Shown: piece by piece, positions 1-11,911 of the stretch
Layout: the number at the start of each line of letters is the position of its first letter
Numbering within the stretch: position 1 is the first letter of the stretch
Assembly: GCF_964355755.1 (NCBI RefSeq)
Contig: NC_092673.1
Location: forward strand, 30,137,001 to 30,201,000
Direction: 5' to 3'
DNA length: 64,000 bases
Source of the DNA: Antedon mediterranea
Lineage: Eukaryota; Echinodermata; Crinoidea; Comatulida; Antedonidae
The notes under the pieces: model-generated
Seen by the model: the letters and a program-made list of their open reading frames with translations, nothing else
The model's database searches: none
Told to the model about the DNA's origin: nothing
Program-made: the position numbers and the translations under genes

Positions 1-854
1 TGGCAGTGTTTAATAAAAATGCTCTCTATCAAAACTATACAGTCATACAATCCCAATACCACCAGACACCCTTAGGCTCATATGTTTTAGTTTTCAGGGA
101 AGTCTGGTAAATGAATGTGTTTGAGTAAAACAGGAATTTGGACTTTTGATTTAGACCTCAATAAAATCTGGTTTTGGAAGAGTTTCCGGTTGTAGAGTAC
201 CCTATGTAACCAAAACGATACTGGAGACGAATACCACTATTTATTTGTTTGCCCCTTACTTGTTGTCATGCGCCAGATATATATTCAAAAGTATTATATT
301 ACCCGCCAAAACAGAACCGAAATGCACCATTTATTTAATACTAGATCCAAAAAAACCTCTCAAACTTAGCTAAATTGATTCAAGAAATTTTGTATTTGTT
401 TAATTAGATGTTGCTGTTCGATATATAAATTATGTATAAGACCAAATATTTAAGTCTGGAAGGTTGAAAGAATGTTCTAAAGAAATAAATAATTGTTATT
501 GCCAATTATTAGGAGAGTTTGTGTTTTCAGTGTTTGTAATATTTGAATATAAAAAAAATATTCTGTATGTTGTGTTAAAATTGGTTTAAAACATCACAAT
601 GGATTAATTTTTAAATAGGAACTAAAATGAGTGTTTTCCATGTTAGTGATGGGTCAAATATGTAACTTTATCCTCTCATGAGGGCAGTATATAGATTATC
701 AAAACTGTTACCACATAAATCTGCTTAAATTTGTCAGAGCAGAATACATGATGAACAGTGGAGTAAATAAAACTCTGCGACAGTGGCAAACTCATTCATC
801 CAGGTATTTGGTACATATTGATTAGTTTTGGATCTTTAAAAAAATTTAACTTAC
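1..854. other. AT-rich DNA, probably intron of the left-edge gene
   Basis: No open frame, RNA gene or repeat is supported here. It lies 3' of exon 5 of a gene that must continue leftward, so intron is the simplest reading. Confidence 0.4.
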
Positions 855-1010
855 AGGCAGTGTTGTTTCCTCCCGAGGGTCATTCTGTGGACGTGGAGCA
901 TTGATGCCTAAATGACGGAAATCATTGCGTTGAATTCGTCGCGATGGTCGAATTGACTGTACAAATTCTGAAACACGTTGGCCATCAAATTCACCATTAG
1001 CCAGTCGATC
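855..1010 (-). CDS. Exon 5 of the left-edge gene
   Basis: 156 nt (52 codons, phase 0 at both ends), acceptor TTCCTTTTAG, donor CCT|GTAAGTT. It encodes DRLANGEFDGQRVSEFVQSI and then a basic, Pro-containing stretch. No other frame in this interval is coding-like. It joins exon 4 in phase, but a further small exon in the satellite-bearing intron cannot be excluded. Confidence 0.65.
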
Positions 1011-4000
1011 CTAAAAGGAATATATATAAATTATTATTATTCACTATATGTTTTAATACTGACCTAACAGAGTTATCATGAATACATGTACTTTAAGATA
1101 CTTAATATTTGAATATAAAACGTACATACAAACATGTTGGACAATTAGTTATTCAATTCAATTCACATTTATTCACGTCCAGAAGACAAAACTAACAAAA
1201 AGAAAATGGCAAGTGATAATAAAAGAAAATGGATGAAGGCAAATCCCAAAAAGATTTGAATCTTATGACGGGATTGCCTTTACAAATTTATTAATGAGTG
1301 GCCAAGCGGTTAAGACAGTGGAACCGTAATTACGTAGCCATAGCATCAGCAGGGGTTCGAGACTCACTCGCTTCATGGTAGAACGAGTCTTCTCGGATAA
1401 GGACTATAAACCGTATGTCCAGTGTACACATCTAGCTCATGTGCACTTTAAAGAATCTTTCGAGACGAGTAGGGGTTAGCCCGGTGTACTAGTACATCAC
1501 AGCCACTGATCATAACTGGGCCCTCTGAAGAGGTCGCTCAGTATAAATAGATAAAATATTTCAAGGTTTGTGGTTCCAAAAAATAAGGTAAAGTTAAGAA
1601 TCCCTCGCACTTCAGTAGATATGCTACAACTATCTTCTGGAGTAATAATAATAAATGTTGAGACATTCTCAACCTCCATTTCATTTTTAGAAAAACACAT
1701 GGTGTTCATCAAACCTTATTTATTAGCGTTAAGTCGCCATGAAAACCTTTAAACAAGATTGAATGTTGGACAGTATTTTTCAAATTGTATTATTTTAACT
1801 TGCAATAACAACAAAATACTCTCACAATTGGACCAAGTCAGAATTTAAGAGTGTGACAGTTCGGCCACAAGATAATTTAACAGGAAACCACAGTAAAGTG
1901 GTCAAAAGCCAAAACTAATAGTAAAGTCAGTTTCACTGATATGGCAGAGTGCACTCGAGAACTGACACTGGTGAGTATGTAAGCCATTCACTTCCTGTTT
2001 GGTTATTTTAATAAAGTTGAGTTGTACAATTTGGTACACGCTTGCCAGGTCTGCTAGAGGATTTTTTTAACATCATGAGGAATCAATTAGTTACAATGAT
2101 CATAAGAAATAAACAAGAGACAAACACAACTGGGAATTGACATTGATGGTAAAAACATTTGCAGAAACAAAACAATTTACTTCCATCTAGTATGAACTTT
2201 CAGTGACTCTGCGCGGTAATTATGCTAAACAAAATGATTTACTTAATCCAAGTACGTACTCTTATCCTGTTGAGGTAAACACTTTATTTACACCTAGTAT
2301 GTACTCCATCGTCAAACTAAACCATATACTTACACCTAGTACGTACTATATCGTCAAACTAAACCATATACTTACACCTAGTACGTACTATATCGTCAAA
2401 CTAAACCATATACTTACACCTAGTACGTACTATATCGTCAAACTAAACCATATACTTACACCTAGTACGTACTATATCGTCAAACTAAACCATATACTTA
2501 CACCTAGTATGTACTCTATCGTCAAACTAAACCATATACTTACACCTAGTACGTACTATATCGTCAAACTAAACCATATACTTACACCTAGTACGTACTA
2601 TATCGTCAAACTAAACCATATACTTACACCTAGTATGTACTCTATCGTCAAACTAAACCATATACTTACACCTAGTACGTACTATATCGTCAAACTAAAC
2701 CATATACTTACACCTAGTACGTACTATATCGTCAAACTAAACCATATACTTACACCTAGTACGTACTCTATTGTCAAACTAAACCATATACTTACACCTA
2801 GTACGTACTATATCGTCAAACTAAACCATATACTTACACCTAGTACGTACTATATCGTCAAACTAAACCATATACTTACACCTAGTACGTACTCAATCGT
2901 CAAACTAAACCATATACTTACACCTAGTATGTACTCTATCGTCAAACTAAACCATATACTTACACCTAGTATGTACTCTATCGTCAAACTAAACCATATA
3001 CTTACACCTAGTACGTACTATATCGTCAAACTAAACCATATACTTACACCTAGTATGTACTCTATTGTCAAACTAAACCATATACTTACACCTAGTATGT
3101 ACTCTATTGTCAAACTAAACCATATACTTACACCTAGTATGTACTCTATTGTCAAACTAAACCATATACTTACACCTAGTATGTACTCTATTGTCAAACT
3201 AAACCATATACTTACACCTAGTATGTACTCTATTGTCAAACTAAACCATATACTTACACCTAGTATGTACTCTATTGTCAAACTAAACCATATACTTACA
3301 CCTAGTATGTACTCTATTGTCAAACTAAACCATATACTTACACCTAGTATGTACTCTATCGTCAAACTAAACCATATACTTACACCTAGTATGTACTATA
3401 TTGTCAAACTAAACCATATACTTACACCTAGTATGTACTCTATCGTCAAACTAAACCATATACTTACACCTAGTATGTACTCTATTGTCAAACTAAACCA
3501 TATACTTACACCTAGTACGTACTATATCGTCAAACTAAACCATATACTTACACCTAGTATGTACTCTATTGTCAAACTAAACCATATACTTACACCTAGT
3601 ATGTACTCTATTGTCAAACTAAACCATATACTTACACCTAGTACGTACTATATCGTCAAACTAAACCATATACTTACACCTAGTATGTACTCTATTGTCA
3701 AACTAAACCATATACTTACACCTAGTACGTACTATATCGTCAAACTAAACCATATACTTACACCTAGTATGTACTCTATTGTCAAACTAAACCATATACT
3801 TACACCTAGTATGTACTCTATTGTCAAACTAAACCATATACTTACACCTAGTACGTACTATATCGTCAAACTAAACCATATACTTACACCTAGTATGTAC
3901 TCTATCGTCAAACTAAACCATATACTTACACCTAGTATGTACTATATCGTCAAACTAAACCATATACTTACACCTAGTACGTACTATATCGTCAAACTAA

Positions 4001-7000
4001 ACCATATACTTACACCTAGTACGTACTATATCGTCAAACTAAACCATATACTTACACCTAGTATGTACTCTATCGTCAAACTAAACCATATACTTACACC
4101 TAGTACGTACTATATCGTCAAACTAAACCATATACTTACACCTAGTACGTACTATATCGTCAAACTAAACCATATACTTACACCTAGTATGTACTCTATC
4201 GTCAAACTAAACCATATACTTACACCTAGTACGTACTATATCGTCAAACTAAACCATATACTTACACCTAGTACGTACTATATCGTCAAACTAAACCATA
4301 TACTTACACCTAGTACGTACTCTATTGTCAAACTAAACCATATACTTACACCTAGTACGTACTATATCGTCAAACTAAACCATATACTTACACCTAGTAC
4401 GTACTATATCGTCAAACTAAACCATATACTTACACCTAGTATGTACTCTATCGTCAAACTAAACCATATACTTACACCTAGTACGTACTATATCGTCAAA
4501 CTAAACCATATACTTACACCTAGTACGTACTATATCGTCAAACTAAACCATATACTTACACCTAGTATGTACTCTATCGTCAAACTAAACCATATACTTA
4601 CACCTAGTACGTACTATATCGTCAAACTAAACCATATACTTACACCTAGTACGTACTATATCGTCAAACTAAACCATATACTTACACCTAGTACGTACTC
4701 TATTGTCAAACTAAACCATATACTTACACCTAGTACGTACTATATCGTCAAACTAAACCATATACTTACACCTAGTACGTACTATATCGTCAAACTAAAC
4801 CATATACTTACACCTAGTACGTACTCAATCGTCAAACTAAACCATATACTTACACCTAGTATGTACTCTATCGTCAAACTAAACCATATACTTACACCTA
4901 GTATGTACTCTATCGTCAAACTAAACCATATACTTACACCTAGTACGTACTATATCGTCAAACTAAACCATATACTTACACCTAGTATGTACTCTATTGT
5001 CAAACTAAACCATATACTTACACCTAGTATGTACTCTATTGTCAAACTAAACCATATACTTACACCTAGTATGTACTCTATTGTCAAACTAAACCATATA
5101 CTTACACCTAGTATGTACTCTATTGTCAAACTAAACCATATACTTACACCTAGTATGTACTCTATCGTCAAACTAAACCATATACTTACACCTAGTACGT
5201 ACTATATCGTCAAACTAAACCATATACTTACACCTAGTATGTACTCTATTGTCAAACTAAACCATATACTTACACCTAGTATGTACTCTATTGTCAAACT
5301 AAACCATATACTTACACCTAGTATGTACTCTATTGTCAAACTAAACCATATACTTACACCTAGTATGTACTCTATTGTCAAACTAAACCATATACTTACA
5401 CCTAGTATGTACTCTATTGTCAAACTAAACCATATACTTACACCTAGTATGTACTCTATTGTCAAACTAAACCATATACTTACACCTAGTACGTACTATA
5501 TCGTCAAACTAAACCATATACTTACACCTAGTATGTACTCTATTGTCAAACTAAACCATATACTTACACCTAGTACGTACTATATCGTCAAACTAAACCA
5601 TATACTTACACCTAGTATGTACTCTATCGTCAAACTAAACCATATACTTACACCTAGTACGTACTCTATCGTCAAACTAAACCATATACTTACACCTAGT
5701 ACGTACTCTATCGTCAAATTAAACCATATACTTACGCCTAGTATGTATTCCAGCCTGCCGCGGAAGTTGCTTTCAAGCGTAGATGATACCAGCTGTTGTT
5801 GAACTAGATTGCTAATGTCTGCTATGAAGTCTTCTCGTCGGTTTGTGTCGAGATTTACAACTGGAGAAGGATTTTGTTGATTTCTAGAAAACAAAAAGAA
5901 GATTATTAGGGAGGTTTCGCAAAGCTACGATAACGAAAACGTCACACACAATCAATGTGTCTAACAAACAAGTACATACGTACATTTGCAAACATTACTT
6001 GCTATGCTAAATATTTGTATATTTGTTTGTATTTCATGATTGATATAGTACAGGAATGCCTAACTCAATTCAGTAAAAAATTAAAAATTGAGGGCGTAGT
6101 TCTCGAATAAATTAAGATATTATAACATAGGAGGCGCTATATACATTTTCAATTTATTGTCTCACACATTGGCCAATAAAAAAAGTTAGTGAAATTTATG
6201 TAAATGTAAACTTACTCATTCCTAAGGAGCCATGGTCTTTGAGGCAAGACTCCTGATGGTGCTGGTGGTTGGGTTGGTGGATTCTGTGACTGTTGCCATC
6301 GCTGATGTGGTGGTTGCCATTGCTGCTGTTGTGGTTGCCGTTGCTGCTGTGGTTGCAATTGTTGCTGTGACTGTTGCCAATGCATAAACTGTTGAAATTG
6401 CTGTTGCTGCCAAGCTGCAAATTGATTCTGTTGCTACGTTAAAAAAGACTTTAATTAGAATTATTGGAATAAATGACACCAAAAATATTTAAAAATTAGA
6501 CTATTTTACTAATTAGTCCAGTCAATAAATTCAAAGTCTACTTACTGGTGACCCTACGGCTTGATTTGGTGCTGAAAAAGGTGTTGGCTGCAAACCGTTC
6601 AGATTAAAAGGTGGTGGCTGTGGAATTGCAAACCTAGAATCTGATTGTTGTGAGGTCACACTAGCTGAAGCCTCGCTTAATGTTTCAACTGGCGAGAAAT
6701 GCTCTGCCGCTGCTGCTGCCATGGCTAGCCCAGCCACTCGCAGTCTTTGAGCGCGCTCCATCTCTTGATCTTGTCGGTAAACAGTTCCACGCACGACACT
6801 CTCTAACTCTTGTCTAAATTGCATGCTTCGGAGTAAGTTTGAGACAGGACGAGATTCAAAAAGACAGTCGATGTCCAAGACCACATTCTCAGGTCTCTCA
6901 CATTCTTCGTCAGAAAATTCATCAGGTTTAAAGCGCTTAGCAAAGAATTTTTCAATATTTTGCTTGTTTTCACCTTCTGTAACAGGTTTATCGCCATGTT

Positions 7001-7831
7001 TTATCTTCCTAATTTCAAACATTAATTCCCTAATATAAAAATAAAAAAATGAAAGGCTCTGGTGTGTAAATACTTTATTAGATTAGAAAAAATAATTACA
7101 TGGCTACAGTATAATCATACTTTGAGGTAATTAAAACTTATTATATTGCAATTATTAGTTGCGAAAGAAATAACACGTCCGACTACTTTAGAGAACAAGA
7201 TGGAGAGTAACTTTTATTCATGAAGCATTCTGGGAACTAAGAACTATAACTGACGTCATACAAACATATTAGATATAGATATGCGAGATATAGATATGCG
7301 AGATATAGATATGCGAGATATAGATATGCGAGATATAGATATGCGAGATATAGATATGCGAGATATAGATATGCGAGATATAAAAACAATAAAAAAGTAT
7401 GCCTATAATGATGATATACAGACTACAGTATTGAAACATAGTTTCTGACTGGACCAACCCCAATTAAAATAATTGTCAAGGTAAAGACTGCCCTCTATAG
7501 TGAGGAGCACAATGTAAGAAAGCAATAGTAATAATACCATTATAATTATAATTTTGCTATAAATCGAAATTAATAAATTATTTATACAGCATATAGCCTT
7601 TGCTGTGGCATACATTCACGAACATTGCCAGTACGACAACCGGCACTTACGGCGCTCCATACATTTAGAGCAGTGCAGCAAGATTGTCGTAATGTATAGA
7701 ATAGCCCTACTAGACTTAGTTGGTGCTTTAGGCCTAACTTACCTGCGCTGTTTTACAAGGAAATTGTCTAAGCTGGAATTTCCCTGTGTTACAGCACTAC
7801 TCTCTATGTTTCCATTTCCACCTTCAGCCAT
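855..7831 (-). CDS. Unrecognised gene, 5' part (exons 1-5), runs off the left edge
   Basis: Five exons join in phase on the minus strand: 7743-7831, 6546-7029, 6216-6433, 5736-5883 and 855-1010. The ATG at 7831 has an in-frame TAA 15 nt upstream. About 364 residues are visible, with no stop, so the gene continues left of position 1. Order: short acidic N-terminus; basic/charged region (RRELMFEIRKIKHG); a helix with SMQFRQELESVVRG; an Ala/Ser/Pro-rich stretch; a Gln/Trp/Pro-rich exon; then a second helix, TLESNFRGRLE. The two FRxxLE motifs recall repeats in large RING-type ubiquitin-ligase-like proteins of plants and invertebrates, but no RING is in the window, so that link is only a suggestion. 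No signal peptide or membrane segment is seen. Exon structure is well supported by phase; function is unknown. Confidence 0.75.
1150..1290. repeat. Dispersed repeat fragment starting with an (ATTCA)n run
   Basis: The block beginning ATTCAATTCAATTCACATTT and ending near AATTGCCTTTA-like sequence resembles 43722-43835. This suggests two copies of one dispersed element, perhaps the tail of a retroelement. The family was not identified. Confidence 0.35.
1295..1555 (+). mobile_element. tRNA-derived SINE
   Basis: A box-A-like TGGCCAAGCGGTTAAG near 1298 and a box-B-like GGGTTCGAGACTC near 1353 are spaced as in a tRNA promoter. A non-tRNA body follows, ending in GAGGTCGCTCAGTATAAATA. A short match to that tail recurs near 23552. 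It is not a functional tRNA gene: no complete cloverleaf could be drawn. It lies in the last visible intron of the left-edge gene. Confidence 0.6.
1556..2280. other. Intron DNA left of the satellite
   Basis: AT-rich, with short chance frames on both strands and no splice-supported exon. The right end (2203-2280) holds one or two decayed satellite units (AAGTACGTACTCTTATC). Confidence 0.4.
2281..5735 (-). repeat. 42-bp satellite, about 82 copies, each carrying a 5' splice-site copy
   Basis: The unit is exactly 42 bp. On the minus strand each copy contains TACTAGGTGTAAGTATATGG, almost the same as the exon-4 junction at 5735 (GGC|GTAAGTAT). Units differ at a few fixed sites: TACGTA or TATGTA, TATATC or TCTATC/TCTATT, and a rare TCAATC. 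Two TCAATC units, near 2892 and 4824, lie 1932 bp (46 units) apart and share the order of surrounding variants, so part of the array was duplicated as a block. Because 42 is a multiple of three, the plus strand stays open for 1199 codons; this frame is a by-product, not a gene. Confidence 0.95.
5736..5883 (-). CDS. Exon 4 of the left-edge gene; its donor is the seed of the 42-bp satellite
   Basis: 148 nt, acceptor TTTTCTAG, donor GGC|GTAAGTAT at 5735. It encodes a linker, then DFIADISNLVQQQLV and NFRGRLEYILG. The last 15 exonic bases and first 27 intronic bases together match the satellite unit that fills the following intron. The first three downstream satellite units stay open in this frame. 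Confidence 0.75.
6216..6433 (-). CDS. Exon 3 of the left-edge gene, Gln/Trp/Pro-rich
   Basis: 218 nt, acceptor ACGTAG, donor AATGA|GTAAGT (phase 2). The 72 residues are dominated by Q, with W and P at intervals (QQQQWQPPHQRWQQSQ): a low-complexity, probably disordered linker. Longer ATG frames in the other two frames here are shadows of the CAG/CAA repeats. Confidence 0.7.
6546..7029 (-). CDS. Exon 2 of the left-edge gene
   Basis: 484 nt, entered after TATATTAG and left at CCA|GTAAGT. It encodes 161 residues: a charged segment, an acidic DEFSDEECERPENVV stretch, the SMQFRQELESVV helix, an Ala-rich run and a Pro/Ser-rich tail. The start of the longest ATG frame (7022) is not the true start, because the frame continues upstream through the acceptor. 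Confidence 0.75.
7269..7381. repeat. 15-bp minisatellite in intron 1 of the left-edge gene
   Basis: About seven and a half near-perfect copies of GATATAGATATGCGA. The minus-strand frame reading YISHI repeats is a by-product. Confidence 0.9.
7743..7831 (-). CDS. Exon 1 of the left-edge gene, with start codon
   Basis: The exon encodes MAEGGNGNIE... and ends KQR plus two bases before a GTAAGT donor (phase 2). It joins exon 2 to give KQRRELMFEIRK. An in-frame TAA lies just upstream of the ATG. It is too short to stand out as an open frame on its own and was found by matching phase to exon 2. Confidence 0.7.
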
Positions 7832-8170
7832 TTTATATTGCTTTTAATTTATTATATGTCAAATAACCCGACTAGAATAGCCTACAATCTTCCGCGAGAA
7901 AAATGACTGGAACTGTGGAACATCACCGTGCGCGAGGTGGTCGTTTGTTTATATCTGCTGTTGCAAAGATGATATCACCGGTACTGATTGTGATTGGTTG
8001 ACGATTACCTCATGTATGGGTCATAAGTTAGGCACACTCCTATTGGTGGAAAGTGAGTCACATTTTTATTGTTTCATCGTGACTGAAATTATAACAGGTC
8101 TAAAAATAGTAATGACACCAAAAGTATAACAAATGGTTGACCGTATACCCAGAAAAAACGGATATATCGG
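7832..8170 (-). promoter_or_regulatory. Possible upstream region of the left-edge gene with two CCAAT boxes
   Basis: On the minus strand CCAAT occurs near 7990-8000 (CAACCAATCACAATC) and near 8040 (CCACCAATAGG), 160-210 bp upstream of the start codon. No TATA box is placed convincingly, apart from a TATAAA touching the ATG. This is position-based inference only. Confidence 0.25.
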
Positions 8171-8175
8171 CATCC

Positions 8176-9590
8176 TGTATCACCAACTACACCTACTAAT
8201 CGAGGCTGTTAATGGTAAAACTTTTAGAAACTATATCTTCATCATTTCTTTCACAACATTGATTATATATACATAGCCATTGAAAACTATCAATGCAATC
8301 GACCAGAGAAGAGGGTGAAATCCGTCCAAAGTTGTCACATAAAGTGTAGTCAGAGCATAAGGCAATGTAAGACTATCATAACTCAATACAATTTAAAGAA
8401 AGTACAATAAGACCAACACTCTAATGTTTACAATTGTAATTCACTGTTTTATTAGCATGTCCAAATGGATGGGATAGATTCTCTGGAAGTTGCTATCACA
8501 CACGGTACAGCGACGAGGCCGTCGATTGGAGACGGGCAGCAAAATACTGTGAAGGCTTGGGCGCTACATTGCCGGTCATGTCATCATTAATTGGACGATT
8601 GTGGGTAACATGGCGTGCAATAGTACGCACTATTAAACGATCGTTTTAATTTCGTGTACGAAAAAAAAAATCTTTTCGCGTTTAAAAAATATATTTTGTA
8701 TATTATTGCTTTTGAAATACAACAGCGCCACCTATTTTGTACTTTCGCCGCGAAGATTAAACGTTATAACATATGGTTTACGCGATGGGGTACATTTTTG
8801 GAGAGATATATGTACTAATTTAGATCAAAAAGGCATTTAAATTAGCTTTAGATCGTTTGTAAGATTTTGATTAATTAATGGGAACATCTCTACAAGACGT
8901 GAAATCGTTGGAAAAAACATAATTAGCCTAGATGAGTTGCAGTTTCCTGTCAAAGTTTCGTATTTGGTATCGCTGCCTTTCTGTCAAGCTGCTAGGCCCA
9001 GGCCCGTTAGTAGTAGGCCTAGTGCTAGGCTTAAGATTGTTTGGTCGTTTGTTGACATAATTAACACCACAGTAGGTAAAAATAAAATTCATAAATATAT
9101 AATATTATTAAAAACCAAATGTTTTAATCAATGTGAATCAAATGTATGCCTTGGTTAGGCCTACCTTTTATTTGATTCAAATGACAGGAATCTATTTAGA
9201 TGTTATATAAAACAAATAATAAATGTTTTATATTCGTGTATTAATGGTTCAAATAACGGCATTTGGTGAATGATGAAAGGGGATATATCAACTCGGCTTT
9301 GCTTCGTTGAAATATAACCTTTCATCATTCATGCCCCTTAACAGACACCGTGCGTCGTGGAGAATATGTACATAATTGATAATACAGTAGCCTAACTGTT
9401 GGTACTCGCAGCCAGACATAAGATCAAAGGACTGTTGTGACTAGGCGTAAGTGTCCTGTTGTTAGATTGCCATGGTATAACTAGTTCCTACTGACCATTG
9501 ACCATGATTTTCTGTGTAGGTACATCTGTGTACTACAGATATATTTTAAATTGCAGAACCAATCTAAGAACTTAATCTTAATGTATTGTT
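8176..9590 (+). pseudogene. Decayed duplicate of the CTLD head of the downstream lectin gene
   Basis: Three pieces match the functional gene in order. (a) 8180-8218 matches the end of its signal-peptide exon, with a 1-nt indel that shifts the frame and without the ATG part. (b) 8458-8630 matches its first CTLD exon (CPNGWDRFSGSCYHTRYSDE, then YCEGLGATLPVMSS), but about 15 nt near the 3' end are missing. (c) 9487-9580 matches the end of the next intron and the start of the second CTLD exon, which soon breaks up. The intron between a and b is also recognisable. The WLGYRND part, third CTLD exon and SRCR exon are absent, so this copy cannot make a lectin domain. Confidence 0.8.
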
Positions 9591-9689
9591 GTAGCTGTTA
9601 CATTAATTCAAAGAACCACACAACTACGGCGTCAAAGTATGTTGATAAGGAAATATATTGTACTGTAGTTTTTGATAATCTTAAATCGG

Positions 9690-9811
9690 ATGGATGAACA
9701 ATTGAAGATGAGCCGTTTTCATTGGACAATGCGTCGTGAATTGCACACGGAAGACTGTCAACGGTTTCATTACGGGATAAGACCGTATGTACTCGACATC
9801 CATGATTTAAT
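9690..9811 (+). CDS. Candidate orphan first exon
   Basis: An ATG at 9690 opens 40 codons (MDEQLKMSRFHWTMRRE...) and stops at a clean donor, TTAAT|GTAAGTATTT, in a segment less AT-rich than its surroundings. No continuing exon was found. It may be a real exon, a transposase remnant or chance. Confidence 0.25.
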
Positions 9812-11900
9812 GTAAGTATTTCTGTTTTTAAAATATATTTGTTTCCATTTTTAAACCGTAATACATGTATTCAATAAGAACAATTAAAATTAATATAAAA
9901 TTTAAAACTTCATCTCCTTCAACAAATATTATTTGATAATAATTTCGTTTATGGTGACCTTTTTCCTTCACCATAAACGAAAGTTTTATCAAATAAAATT
10001 AATATGTTAGTTAGTTAGTAGGCCCTGCCGAAGAAGTTGAAATGCTCCAATCTTATGTGAAAAATTAAGTTTAGTGTTTTGTGTATTTGAATATTTAGTT
10101 AATCAGATTATAATATTTTAAAGTAATAGCAACATTTGTTATTGAGTGCAAAAAAACCCGATATTATGAGAGATTAGAGTAAGTTATAGAAAATAACGAC
10201 CTAGGTAAGGACCCCAATGGAAATAGGTTTATAATATTTAAAACTTTCTTTGGTTGGCCTGGTTCAATTAGTTTCGTTTTTTATTGTTCCATATTTGTGT
10301 GTCACTTTTTAATGTTTTTAATCAAATGAATTAAATCAAGAAAGCTTTTACTAGATGACGATGTGTTGAAGAGGCCGATGTTTAATTGTTTGCATGAGGT
10401 ATTTCTATATAATCTTCATGTGTTGAGGTTCCTTTCATTGAAAGCAGAAAAATAGGATGCATGTTTTTTAGTAATACAGTTTTTCTTAACTGAAAAAGTA
10501 AAAAGGCCTCCGTATTGTACCATACGGTATCCCATGATTCTAAGCTTAGGTTTACGTTAGTATGTGTTTGATTTATAATTGATCAGTTAGAAACCTACTA
10601 ACTTTATCTTTACATTATGGCATTATCTTTCCAGTACTATAGGCCAATTCTTAATACAGTGTCACATGTGGGGCCTGTATTATGTTAATGTTACTTACTG
10701 TAGGTGTGCGGCATATGATAGTGGCGTCACATGTGATTTATATGTGATACTGTATTACAAAATCTGTCTAGGATACTACTGGAAAAGTTGTAGATACATT
10801 ACCAAGAATTGGATAGTTTTGTTCGTATTAAGAGGGTTTTAGTGGTTAAATTGATCTTCCGGTTAAAATAATTATTGGTATTATAAGATTATCTATGGCA
10901 AGTAATATAAAGAGAGATTAGATAGGAAAAAAAATTCATTATTATATATGAAGTCTGTTGTTTTTTGGAGTTCCTAATTGTGTAATATTATTTTTATTTT
11001 ATATTTTTGTTTTGAGGAGCTATGCTTTCAGTTAGGCTCCTCCACTTTATAGGCTATAAGTTATTAGTAAAGTGAAATGAAGATTTGGGGCTCTCTTGAA
11101 ATAATACTAGTATTAGTAAAAACAAAACCACACACATCCTCGTGTGTCCCGTGATCTTTTTTCCAACACATAATAATTATAATAAAATAACCAAAACACG
11201 ATTGAATGTTTATGTTGTGTTGTTATTTTCCTGAAAGTTTTTTTTTTATATATATGGGGAAATGGTTATTTTTAAATAAACAACCCGTTTTAATTAAACT
11301 AAGCTATTTTTGTAAATTGTCTGGTCTTCTTTTGTTAAGTCAAACTTATAAATTTTCTTCTGCTGAAATCCGAAAGATTTGTGAAAGTGAATGACAGCGC
11401 TAGAGGAAAAGGTAGGGCTAGAGAGACACTCTTGAGAACACTCGACAACGAAATTAACGTTGATAATGCACGATAGGTAATCCAGCGGTAATGGATCCGG
11501 TAAAGGTGTGTCAGTGTAAATACAAGGATATCGGAAACCTCAGGCATGTTTATATTTAAGACGAGCGGTGACCGGAATTTTACCGTTCATTCCCCCTTCC
11601 CGGTATTTGGATTAAGTAGGCCTTAGGAACTTTGATACCAAACCTAGACCTATAATATAGAGATATATCTCCTGGTGCCATATACGGTATATAATAGTTA
11701 AATATTATATGGAACCCCAAAAGAGTTAAGATTAAGATTATTATTATAATAGGCACAAAAATGTACAAAATATAATACAAACTGTCAGTAAAGCACAAAA
11801 GCAGCCTAAGCCACTGTCACCAATTAGGTGTATACCTCCCACCAATGATTAAATGGATACTTCCTGCAACAAACAGGAAATAATCTCTCAAAAACATGAA
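9812..11900. other. Intergenic AT-rich DNA
   Basis: Nothing coding is supported. It contains an imperfect inverted repeat near 9930-9995 (ATAATTTCGTTTATGG and CCATAAACGAAAGTTTTAT). Frames at 11206-11394 and 11335-11547 are short, overlapping and unsupported. Confidence 0.4.
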
Positions 11901-11911
11901 AGTGTAGTAGT

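Noticed and set aside
1295-1380. Functional tRNA gene
   Set aside because: Has A and B boxes, but no complete cloverleaf; followed by a SINE body.
3018-5465. Minus-strand frames repeating EYILGVSIWFSLTI
   Set aside because: Satellite by-product; interrupted wherever the TATATC variant gives a stop. Only the three units next to exon 4 could be translated.
2203-5802. 1199-codon plus-strand open frame with 14-residue repeats
   Set aside because: It exists only because the 42-bp satellite unit is a multiple of three without stops. It has no independent start context and lies antisense to an intron and exon 4 of a phase-supported minus-strand gene.
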